From Flavobacteriales bacterium (GTDB lineage Bacteria > Bacteroidota > Bacteroidia > Flavobacteriales_E > Vicingaceae), in NCBI GenBank assembly GCA_029262915.1, contig JAJCYN010000027.1:1-5014 (forward strand): a DNA stretch of 5,014 nt. The letters are read 5' to 3'. Under the pieces are notes generated by a model, which did no database searches, was not told where the DNA came from, and saw only the letters and a list, made by a program, of their open reading frames with translations. The position numbers and the translations under genes were made by a program. Positions within the stretch are counted from its first letter, which is position 1, and each line of letters begins with the position of its first letter. Shown here piece after piece: positions 1 to 5,014 of the stretch.

Positions 1-536
1 AAACATCTTTACCTAATTTAATTACCTATTGCAACAAAAACCTAAATACAAACATTAATACCGACCAAGCAATTGTAGATGTTGGTAGTTCAGAAATTTT
101 CAATTATCCTTTTGTACACATTACAGGTCACGGAAACATTATCTTCAATAGTGATGAAGCTGAAAATTTAAGAAACTATCTAATGAGTGGTGGTTTTTTA
201 CACATTTCTGATAACTACGGAATGGACAAATTTCTTAGACCACAAATGAAAAAAGTATTTCCAGAGTTAGAATTTGTTGAAATTCCTTACTCCCACCCTA
301 TCTATCATCAAAGATACAATTTCAATAATGGCTTACCAAAAATCCACGAACACGATGATAAGCCACCTCAAGGATTTGGATTAATATATGAAGACCGTTT
401 GGTTTGTTTTTATGATTTTGAATGTGATTTGGGCGATGGCTGGGAAGATCAAGAAGTTCATAATGATTCTGAAGAAAACAGAACAAAAGCTTTAAAAATG
501 GGTGCTAACATTATTCAATATGCTTTTACACAATGA
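1..536 (+). CDS. DUF4159 domain-containing protein (5' end missing)
   Basis: The reading frame is open from the window edge (first full codon at position 3) and runs 177 codons to a TGA at 534-536, so an internal ATG at 183 is not the real start. The visible part matches my memory of the DUF4159 family of Bacteroidetes: a PTSLPNLI-like opening (residues 1-8 here), the strand-and-turn VHITGHGNI (38-46), the helix DEAENLRNYL (51-60), then GGFLHISDNYG (63-73), and a C-terminal His/Asp-rich section with IYHQRY, KIHEHDD and CDLGDGWED. Family members are usually a little over 200 residues with an N-terminal signal peptide, so perhaps 35-45 residues are missing. The fold is thought to resemble class I glutamine amidotransferase-like or ThuA-like domains, and no activity is established. 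The protein is probably exported, but the signal peptide lies outside the window. The family call is firm; the function is unknown. Confidence 0.88.
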   Translation, partial: TSLPNLITYCNKNLNTNINTDQAIVDVGSSEIFNYPFVHITGHGNIIFNSDEAENLRNYLMSGGFLHISDNYGMDKFLRPQMKKVFPELEFVEIPYSHPIYHQRYNFNNGLPKIHEHDDKPPQGFGLIYEDRLVCFYDFECDLGDGWEDQEVHNDSEENRTKALKMGANIIQYAFTQ

Positions 537-538
537 TA

Positions 539-613
539 CGTCATTGTGAATGTAGTGTAACGAAATGAAGCAATCTCATTTTAGCAAGATTGCTTCGTTC
601 CTCGGCAATGACG
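539..613. repeat. REP-like imperfect inverted repeat
   Basis: An outer 8 bp stem is exact (CGTCATTG at 539-546 with CAATGACG at 606-613), and an inner 10 bp stem is exact (GAAGCAATCT at 567-576 with AGATTGCTTC at 587-596). The loop is 577-586. Between the stems lies an asymmetric internal loop of 20 nt against 9 nt. The words CGTCATTG, GAAGCAATCT and CTTCGTTCCTCG recall the dispersed palindromes that recur between genes in many Flavobacteriia and other bacteria. The element starts two bases after the DUF4159 stop and ends ten bases before the methyltransferase start, so it fills the spacer. In RNA it would form a hairpin that could stabilise or attenuate the transcript; it lacks a T-tract, so it is not a classical terminator. 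Only one copy is in the window, so its dispersed nature is inferred from memory. Confidence 0.75.
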
Positions 614-623
614 AATAAAAAAT

Positions 624-1802
624 ATGAACAAATCCGAATTTATCCAGCACAGCAAAAACAAACCACTTACAGAAGTAGCATTACTGCTTAATAAAAAACC
701 AAAACTCGACAAAGAATTCATACTCTCTCAAATAAATGGAATTCAAAAAGCAAAAAACAAACTTCCCGAGTTTTATAATACTCCCAATATTATTTATCCT
801 TCAAAATTATCAATGGAGCAATGTTCTTCTGAAAGGACTGGAATCTACAAAAGCCAACTAATAGAGGGGAATTCCTTAATTGATTTAACAGGTGGTTTTG
901 GCGTTGATAGCTTCTACTTTTCTAAAAACTTTACTCAAATAACTTATGTTGAAAAAAATGTTGAATTAGTTGAAACAGTTAAAAACAACTTCGGCTTATT
1001 AAAAGTAAAAAACGTTAACATCCTTAATACTACTGCAGAAGATTTCATCAATAGTGCTAAAGAAAAAGTTGATGTCATCTACATTGATCCTAGTAGAAGA
1101 AACGAAAACCAGCGTGTTTTTAAACTCAATGAATGTACTCCGAACACCATTGAATTAGCTCCCCAATTATTTAAAATTGCTGATAAAATTTTAATTAAAA
1201 CAGCACCATTATTAGACATTAAACTAACCTTAAAAGATTTAAAATGTGTAACTAATGTTTGGGTTGTTTCTGTGAATAACGATTGTAAAGAAGTCTTATA
1301 TTTATTAGAAAAAGACAAAGTTGTTGAACCAAAAATCAACACCATAAATTTGACTAATTCCAACCAAGAATTTTATTTTGACTATAAAACTGAAAGTAAT
1401 TCATTGGTTGAATACTCTCCTCCTAAAAACTACCTATACGAACCTAATTCCTCTATTATGAAAGCTGGTGCATTTAACAGTATTTGCAATCACTTTTCTA
1501 TGAAAAAATTGGCAAAAAATACGCATCTGTACACTTCAGAAAATCTTATCGAAAATTTTCCTGGTCGCACTTTTAAAATTGAAACAGTAATTAACTACAG
1601 CTTAAAAGATTTTAAAAAACTAGGGATAAAAAAAGCCAATGTAAGTTGTCGTAATTTTAAGGATAGCGTTGAACAAGTGCAACAAAAACTAAAACTTAAA
1701 GATGGAGGGGGAATTTATTTGTTTGCAACAACTGATAGCAACAACAAACCTATTTTAATTATTTCCGTAAAAATTAAGGTATGGGATTCGCAGATCAAAT
1801 GA
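624..1802 (+). CDS. Class I SAM-dependent methyltransferase with THUMP-like C-terminal domain (PG_1098 type)
   Basis: A 392-residue protein, full length for the family. The N-terminal helical part (about 1-75) is followed by a Rossmann methyltransferase core. Motif I is LIDLTGGFGVDSFYFS (85-100), which binds S-adenosylmethionine. The acidic end of the next strand is YVEKN (108-112, with E110), expected to contact the ribose. Motif IV is IDPSRR (154-159), the catalytic-site loop. After the core come a ferredoxin-like segment and a C-terminal THUMP-like domain (roughly 320-388), typical of proteins like Porphyromonas PG_1098. THUMP-like domains suggest an RNA substrate, so a cytoplasmic rRNA or tRNA methyltransferase is the best inference; the modified base cannot be told. 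The ATG at 624 follows the REP-like palindrome. No good promoter is seen in the spacer, so readthrough from the DUF4159 gene is plausible. The 3' end overlaps the next gene. Confidence 0.88.
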   Translation: MNKSEFIQHSKNKPLTEVALLLNKKPKLDKEFILSQINGIQKAKNKLPEFYNTPNIIYPSKLSMEQCSSERTGIYKSQLIEGNSLIDLTGGFGVDSFYFSKNFTQITYVEKNVELVETVKNNFGLLKVKNVNILNTTAEDFINSAKEKVDVIYIDPSRRNENQRVFKLNECTPNTIELAPQLFKIADKILIKTAPLLDIKLTLKDLKCVTNVWVVSVNNDCKEVLYLLEKDKVVEPKINTINLTNSNQEFYFDYKTESNSLVEYSPPKNYLYEPNSSIMKAGAFNSICNHFSMKKLAKNTHLYTSENLIENFPGRTFKIETVINYSLKDFKKLGIKKANVSCRNFKDSVEQVQQKLKLKDGGGIYLFATTDSNNKPILIISVKIKVWDSQIK

Positions 1803-2056
1803 TCAGTTCATTAAAAAATAATAGCCGAAGAAAACGGACTCATATTCCATTTGAAAAAATTGATACAACAGAAAATAAATCTCCGTTAAAATCAAAACAG
1901 TTTGACAGACTTTCTAAAATTGAGGTTAATCGTGTACTTATAAAAAATAAAACGAAAGAAAAAGACAATATACCACTAAAGATCATTATCTCCATAATCG
2001 TCACCATAACAATCATCACTGGAATTGTATTCATTATTAAATTTACTTTTTTCTAA
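1781..2056 (+). CDS. Small basic single-pass membrane protein, function unknown
   Basis: A 91-residue protein. Residues 1-63 are hydrophilic and strongly basic (RRKR at 16-19, KTKEK at 57-61). Residues 65-88 form one Ile-rich hydrophobic span running nearly to the C-terminus, so it looks tail-anchored with a cytoplasmic, positively charged N-terminus. The opening MGFADQMISSLKNN resembles, from memory, a conserved start of small hypothetical proteins in Bacteroidetes. That, and a TAAGG just upstream, favour the ATG at 1781. An alternative in-frame ATG at 1799 forms ATGA with the methyltransferase stop and would give 85 residues. Either start overlaps the upstream gene (22 nt or 4 nt), which points to translational coupling and co-expression with the methyltransferase. 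No enzymatic motif is visible. That it is a gene is likely; its role is unknown. Confidence 0.75.
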   Translation: MGFADQMISSLKNNSRRKRTHIPFEKIDTTENKSPLKSKQFDRLSKIEVNRVLIKNKTKEKDNIPLKIIISIIVTITIITGIVFIIKFTFF

Positions 2057-2082
2057 TCATCAATCTTCATTCAAAAAAGTAC

Positions 2083-2090
2083 TATTTTAG
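2083..2090 (+). promoter_or_regulatory. Possible weak -7 promoter element before the TfoX-like gene
   Basis: TATTTTAG matches the Bacteroidetes -7 consensus TAnnTTTG at all but one of its fixed positions (A for T at the seventh base). No TTTG lies at the expected distance upstream. If used, the leader would be only about ten bases. Readthrough from the preceding gene 51 bp upstream is an equally good explanation. Confidence 0.25.
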
Positions 2091-2107
2091 CTTCAAACAT
2101 TTTCAAA

Positions 2108-2431
2108 ATGTACGAAGAACGATTAAAACTATATGATAAACTAGTAGCCCAATGCCCTAATTTTGAAAGAAAGGGTAAAACTATGCCTTATACATCTGCA
2201 AACGGTTATATGTTCTCTTTATTAAATAAAGATGCACAATTCGGTATTCGCTTTTCAAAGGAGGTACAGGAAGTATACTTTCAAAAATTTAATACCACTT
2301 TATACAAATCTTATGGAGCAGTGATGAAAGGTTACATTTTAATTCCAGATGAGTTACTGGAAGATCAACAATTAATATGCGAGCTTTTAAATGAAAGTTA
2401 CAATTATGTAATGACCTTAGAACCTAAATAA
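2108..2431 (+). CDS. TfoX-N-like / YjbR-like small domain protein
   Basis: A 107-residue cytoplasmic protein with no signal peptide or membrane span. It begins with a helical segment (1-17). The section RKGKTMPYTSANGYMFSLL (21-39), then GIRFSKE (46-52) and YGAVMKGYILIPDELL (69-84), matches the pattern of TfoX N-terminal-like proteins: a short loop, the strand with MF, the second strand with an Arg and a hydrophobic pair, and the late Y-x-x-hydrophobic-P turn before the last helix. Its length equals a single TfoX-N domain; there is no TfoX C-terminal domain, so a role in competence regulation as in Sxy/TfoX should not be assumed. Similar stand-alone proteins are common in Bacteroidetes with no assigned function. 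It lies 51 bp after the small membrane protein gene and converges with the DUF6973-like gene. Confidence 0.7.
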   Translation: MYEERLKLYDKLVAQCPNFERKGKTMPYTSANGYMFSLLNKDAQFGIRFSKEVQEVYFQKFNTTLYKSYGAVMKGYILIPDELLEDQQLICELLNESYNYVMTLEPK

Positions 2432-2433
2432 TT

Positions 2434-2448
2434 GGTATACTAGATACC
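2434..2448. repeat. Small inverted repeat in the convergent spacer
   Basis: GGTAT (2434-2438) and ATACC (2444-2448) form a 5 bp stem around a 5-base loop, three bases after the TfoX-like stop. It sits between two convergent genes, where a terminator is expected, but the stem is short and no T-tract follows directly; the nearest run of seven T is at 2487-2493. Terminator function is a weak guess. Confidence 0.25.
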
Positions 2449-2500
2449 CTTCACCGAAATGTATTAAGAGATACGTTAACATTAAATTTTTTTATTAATC

Positions 2501-3115
2501 CTAGTTATTTGAATCCACCAAACACTTTTCATTTTCCCATTTTCCTTTAAGTAATTCCTTTAATATTACATTTCCTTCACAGTCTAAAAAATTACCTTCA
2601 ACATCCTTTTTTATAATTTTACATTTACCTTCTTTTACTGCTTCAATAACTATATTCTCAATCTCAAGTGTATGTGCCGTTTCTCCAATTCTTATGCCAA
2701 CATCGTTATTAAATAAATCCATTTCAGAGCTTATTTTATCGGGTAAAGTACCATCTTCTAAACGATGCTTCTTATAATCCCTGTAATTCCCTTTTTCGTG
2801 GGCTTTCCCAAGTTTCTTAGCTCTTCTCCATCCTATTTTTTGTGTCAAACTTGCCATCCAAAAAGTATGTCTAAAAGCATCAATTTGCCCACTATTACCA
2901 GTCCCTTTTAATAGTTTTTCTTGCATCACAAGTTTTGATACTTTTCTCGATTCTTCTGTAATTTTTAGTGTTTTCTTAACTACAAAAGGGTGCAAAACCA
3001 CCCACCATTTTTCAGGACAGCTTAATTGTTTAAATTTCTTTATGTTAGATTCTTGAGCTGATACAACCGTAATCATAAATAAAAATAAGAAAATGATTAA
3101 AAATTTAAAATTCAT
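2501..3115 (-). CDS. Secreted DUF6973-like protein
   Basis: A 204-residue protein counted from the ATG at 3113-3115. The frame can be extended two codons to a TTG at 3119-3121, but the ATG gives a clean signal peptide: MNFK, a hydrophobic core (5-18), then VVSA|Q, with likely cleavage after A20. There is no lipobox Cys, so it is periplasmic or secreted rather than a lipoprotein. The mature part carries QIDAFRHTFWMASL (77-90), KAHEKGN (104-110) and SSEMDLFNNDVGIRIG (129-144). This order of D-x-F-R-H, A-H-E and M-D-L-x-N-N-x-x-G is the signature I remember for DUF6973. The conserved H83, H106, D133, N136 and N137 could form a metal or catalytic site, but that is inference. A C33 and a second pair of Cys near the C-terminus could form disulfides. 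It is the only minus-strand gene, convergent with the TfoX-like gene and divergent from the E2 gene. No strong promoter is seen upstream on its strand. Confidence 0.8.
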   Translation of the reverse strand: MNFKFLIIFLFLFMITVVSAQESNIKKFKQLSCPEKWWVVLHPFVVKKTLKITEESRKVSKLVMQEKLLKGTGNSGQIDAFRHTFWMASLTQKIGWRRAKKLGKAHEKGNYRDYKKHRLEDGTLPDKISSEMDLFNNDVGIRIGETAHTLEIENIVIEAVKEGKCKIIKKDVEGNFLDCEGNVILKELLKGKWENEKCLVDSNN

Positions 3116-3134
3116 ATACAAACAGTTATAAAAC

Positions 3135-3150
3135 GGCTAATTATATAGCC
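3135..3150. repeat. Small inverted repeat in the divergent spacer
   Basis: GGCTA (3135-3139) and TAGCC (3146-3150) flank six bases. It lies 20 bp before the ATG of the minus-strand secreted-protein gene and upstream of the E2 promoter, so it could be an operator or a leader hairpin for the former. The arms are only 5 bp, so chance is quite possible. Confidence 0.2.
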
Positions 3151-3169
3151 AAAATACTTATATAATTGG

Positions 3170-3200
3170 TATGAAAAATAGATTTTTTAAGCTATTTTTG
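3170..3200 (+). promoter_or_regulatory. Bacteroidetes-type promoter for the E2 acyltransferase gene
   Basis: TATTTTTG at 3193-3200 is an exact match to the -7 consensus TAnnTTTG. Nineteen bases upstream is TATG (3170-3173), one mismatch from the -33 consensus TTTG. Transcription would begin a few bases after 3200, giving a leader of about 35-40 nt. An AAAAGGA at 3224-3230 lies 14 bases before the ATG, too far to be a normal ribosome binding site; Bacteroidetes often do without one. Confidence 0.55.
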
Positions 3201-3244
3201 TAGCTTTCAGAAAAATACGGTTTAAAAGGAATATTAGATAGCAT

Positions 3245-4564
3245 ATGGCACAAGTTGAATTGATAATGCCTAAAATGGGTGAGAGTGTAGCAGAAGCAAC
3301 GATTACGGGTTGGTTGAAAGAGGTAGGTGATACCATTGAAGCAGATGAGTCTGTAGTTGAAATTGCAACTGATAAGGTTGATTCTGAAGTTCCTTCCACT
3401 GCTGAGGGTGTTTTAATTGAAAAATTATTTAATGAAGGTGATGTTGTTCAGGTAGGGCAAGCAATTGCTATTATTGGTGCTGAAGGAGAAACTGCTGTTG
3501 AAACATCAAGTACTACACCTCAAAAAGAAGAAGTTGTTCCAGTAGGAACTTCTGTTTCAGTAGAAAGTGCTGTAGCTAAAGTAACTCCTGTTGCCGAAAA
3601 AATTAGTAATTCAGCTACTAATAGGTTTTATTCTCCTTTAGTAAGAAGCATTGCAGAAAAAGAAGGTGTTTCATTAAATGAACTCGAAGCAATTAGTGGT
3701 TCTGGTAAAGACGGTAGGGTAACAAAAAAAGATATTTTAAATTATTTACCAAACAGAACTCAAGAAGTTGCTATTTCTTCACCAGCTTCATCAAATGGAG
3801 TTACAAAACCCCAAGTTAAAGTTGAATCTAAACCAATAGGTGTTTCTATTTCCTCTGGTGATGAAATTATTGAAATGGACAGGATGAGAAAACTCATCGC
3901 TAACCATATGGTGATGTCTAAACACACTTCTCCTCACGTAACGTCTTATGTTGAGGCAGATATGACCAACATTGTGAACTGGAGAAATAAAATTAAAAAT
4001 GAATTTTTAGCACGAGAAAGCGAAAAAATTACTTTTACTCCAATCATCATAGAAGCCATTATAAAAGCAATTAAAGACTTTCCTATGATTAATATTTCTG
4101 TTGATGGAGATAATATAATTAAAAAGAAAAATATAAACATTGGAATGGCTACTGCATTACCAAGTGGCAATTTAATTGTTCCAGTAATTAAAAATGCTGA
4201 TCAACTAAATTTAGTAGGTTTAACTAAAACAGTTAATGATTTAGCAAATAGAGCTAGAAATAATAAATTAGACCCTGACGATATTGCTGCTGGAACTTAT
4301 ACGGTTACAAATGTTGGTTCTTTTGGAAATGTAATGGGAACACCAATAATTAACCAGCCACAAGTAGCGATAATGGCTGTAGGTGCAATACAGAAAAAAC
4401 CGGCAGTTATTGAAACTCCTGATGGAGATGCCATTGCTATTCGCCATAAAATGTTCTTATCACACGCATATGACCACAGAGTTGTAGATGGTGCATTGGG
4501 TGGAATGTTTGTAAGAAAAGTAGCTGATTATCTTGAAGAATTTGATGTTAATCGAGAAATTTAA
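3245..4564 (+). CDS. 2-oxo acid dehydrogenase E2 (dihydrolipoamide acyltransferase)
   Basis: A complete 439-residue E2 core subunit. It moves an acyl group from lipoyl-lysine to CoA within a pyruvate-, 2-oxoglutarate- or branched-chain-type dehydrogenase complex in the cytoplasm. Domain order: one lipoyl domain (1-79) with the lipoylated lysine K44 in ATDKVDSEVPS; an Ala/Val/Ser/Thr-rich linker (80-125); the peripheral-subunit-binding domain (about 127-166, RFYSPLVRSIAEKEG to GRVTKKDIL) that docks E1 or E3; a second linker; and the catalytic domain (about 208-436) with TYTVTNVGSFG (351-361) and the active-site motif DHRVVDG (410-416, H411 and D415). The single lipoyl domain and the sequence style resemble the third E2 of Flavobacteriia, often labelled branched-chain type, rather than the longer pyruvate E2. 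I cannot fix the substrate from sequence alone. No E1 or E3 gene is adjacent, so partners are encoded elsewhere. All key residues are present. Confidence 0.93.
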   Translation: MAQVELIMPKMGESVAEATITGWLKEVGDTIEADESVVEIATDKVDSEVPSTAEGVLIEKLFNEGDVVQVGQAIAIIGAEGETAVETSSTTPQKEEVVPVGTSVSVESAVAKVTPVAEKISNSATNRFYSPLVRSIAEKEGVSLNELEAISGSGKDGRVTKKDILNYLPNRTQEVAISSPASSNGVTKPQVKVESKPIGVSISSGDEIIEMDRMRKLIANHMVMSKHTSPHVTSYVEADMTNIVNWRNKIKNEFLARESEKITFTPIIIEAIIKAIKDFPMINISVDGDNIIKKKNINIGMATALPSGNLIVPVIKNADQLNLVGLTKTVNDLANRARNNKLDPDDIAAGTYTVTNVGSFGNVMGTPIINQPQVAIMAVGAIQKKPAVIETPDGDAIAIRHKMFLSHAYDHRVVDGALGGMFVRKVADYLEEFDVNREI

Positions 4565-4596
4565 TAAATTGATAGAATTATTGTTGCTATTTATAA

Positions 4597-4627
4597 TTTG
4601 AAATAAGGTACAAATAAAATATATTTG
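4597..4627 (+). promoter_or_regulatory. Full-consensus Bacteroidetes promoter for the TPR protein gene
   Basis: TTTG (4597-4600), a 19 bp spacer, and TATATTTG (4620-4627) reproduce the Bacteroidetes -33/-7 consensus TTTG-N19-TAnnTTTG without mismatch. Transcription should start a few bases after 4627, giving a leader of about 25-28 nt. The position shows that the downstream gene has its own promoter and is not just read from the E2 gene. Confidence 0.75.
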
Positions 4628-4645
4628 CAACTGTATAAAAACACG

Positions 4646-4651
4646 AGAGGA
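4646..4651 (+). promoter_or_regulatory. Ribosome binding site, TPR protein gene
   Basis: AGAGGA lies eight bases before the ATG at 4660. It is a reasonable Shine-Dalgarno match and supports that start, although SD dependence is weak in Bacteroidetes. Confidence 0.45.
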
Positions 4652-4659
4652 TTTAACCT

Positions 4660-5014
4660 ATGAAAAAAATAGCCCTAATAATAGCTTTTAGTTTTGCACT
4701 GATTCATCTTAATGCACAAAATGAAAACTTTAGACAAAGTTTTTTAGAAGCAAATACATTAATGGAGGAGAATCAATACAATGTGGCACTTCCTATCTGG
4801 TTAAAACTTCAGACTGAACAACCTGCTAACTTTAATGTAAATTATAAAGTAGGAGTTTGTTACATTCATTCTTCCAATGACAAAGCAAAAGCATTAGACT
4901 ATTTGGTTAAAGCTGTTCAAAACACTACCAGAAATTATGATCCCTTTTCTTCTTCAGAAAAAAAATCGCCAATTGAATCATATTTTTACTTGGCAAGAGC
5001 ATACCATATTAGCT
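4660..5014 (+). CDS. Exported TPR protein, probable N-terminus of an OmpA-family protein (3' end missing)
   Basis: The frame is open from the ATG at 4660 to the window end, giving 118 residues. Residues 1-19 are a signal peptide (MKK, hydrophobic core, then LNA|Q), with no lipobox Cys, so the mature protein is periplasmic or outer-membrane associated. The mature part is helical and TPR-like: a first pair of helices around 24-50 (FLEANTLMEENQYNVALPIW), and a second around 57-90 (NYKVGVCYI, then KAKALDYLVKAV), followed by SPIESYFYLARAYHI. This arrangement is typical of the N-terminus of large Bacteroidetes proteins that join TPRs, a PD40-type beta-propeller and a C-terminal OmpA peptidoglycan-binding domain (the PorE-like group linked to type IX secretion and gliding). 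Only the TPR part is visible, so the rest is inference; a plain TPR protein is the alternative. It follows the E2 gene by 95 bp and has its own promoter. Confidence 0.75.
   Translation, partial: MKKIALIIAFSFALIHLNAQNENFRQSFLEANTLMEENQYNVALPIWLKLQTEQPANFNVNYKVGVCYIHSSNDKAKALDYLVKAVQNTTRNYDPFSSSEKKSPIESYFYLARAYHIS

Noticed and set aside
183..536. ATG at 183 as the start of a 117-residue protein
   Set aside because: The same frame is open to the window edge and the upstream codons encode conserved DUF4159 sequence, so the gene is truncated by the window.
1079..1363. 94-codon minus-strand open frame
   Set aside because: It lies fully inside the methyltransferase gene, and its translation looks like a low-complexity shadow with no recognisable domain.
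1840..2034. 64-codon minus-strand open frame
   Set aside because: It is antisense to the small membrane protein gene; its hydrophobic stretch is the complement of the Ile-rich span.
2257..2266. Perfect Shine-Dalgarno-like AAAGGAGGTA
   Set aside because: It is inside the TfoX-like gene, encodes Ser-Lys-Glu-Val, and no start codon follows at a suitable distance.
2477..2507. TAAC/ATTAA ... TTAAT/GTTA repeat around a T-run as a terminator for the convergent genes
   Set aside because: The stem is almost all A/T and interrupted, the T-run sits in the loop, and it overlaps the end of the minus-strand gene; a chance AT-rich pattern is more likely.
3187..3399. 70-codon minus-strand open frame over the E2 start
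   Set aside because: It is antisense to the lipoyl domain and its promoter; no independent evidence.
3946..4170. 74-codon minus-strand open frame
   Set aside because: It is antisense to the E2 catalytic domain, where conserved coding sequence explains the region.

Overview
This 5.0 kb window is AT-rich. Its promoters match the Bacteroidetes pattern (TTTG, 19 bp, TAnnTTTG), and its proteins look like those of Flavobacteriia or close relatives: a DUF4159 protein, a PG_1098-type methyltransferase with a THUMP-like domain, a DUF6973-like secreted protein, and a TPR protein that probably begins a Bacteroidetes OmpA-family lipoprotein or gliding-type protein. It reads as ordinary chromosomal housekeeping DNA. 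I see no transposase, phage gene, CRISPR array, tRNA, rRNA or recognisable defence cassette.

Layout. Positions 1-536 (+) hold the 3' part of a DUF4159 gene. A REP-like imperfect palindrome (539-613) fills the gap to a SAM-dependent methyltransferase gene (624-1802, +). The end of that gene overlaps by 22 nt a gene for a small, basic, C-terminally anchored membrane protein (1781-2056, +). A short TfoX-N-like gene follows (2108-2431, +). Facing it is a gene for a secreted DUF6973-like protein (2501-3115, -). Its best start is the ATG at 3115, not the TTG two codons upstream. A 129 bp divergent spacer carries a promoter for the gene of a complete 2-oxo acid dehydrogenase E2 acyltransferase (3245-4564, +). 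A spacer of about 95 bp with a full-consensus flavobacterial promoter then leads into the 5' part of a signal-peptide/TPR protein gene (4660-5014, +, cut by the window end).

How the genes relate. The methyltransferase and the small membrane protein are probably co-translated, and may be read from the DUF4159 transcript because no good promoter is seen between them. The E2 gene stands alone here: no E1 or E3 partner lies next to it, so it must assemble with subunits encoded elsewhere. The last gene appears to be its own transcription unit. I found no convincing evidence of an undescribed multi-gene system. The items most worth a second look are the secreted DUF6973-like protein with its conserved His/Asp/Asn pattern, the overlapping small membrane protein, and the REP-like palindrome.
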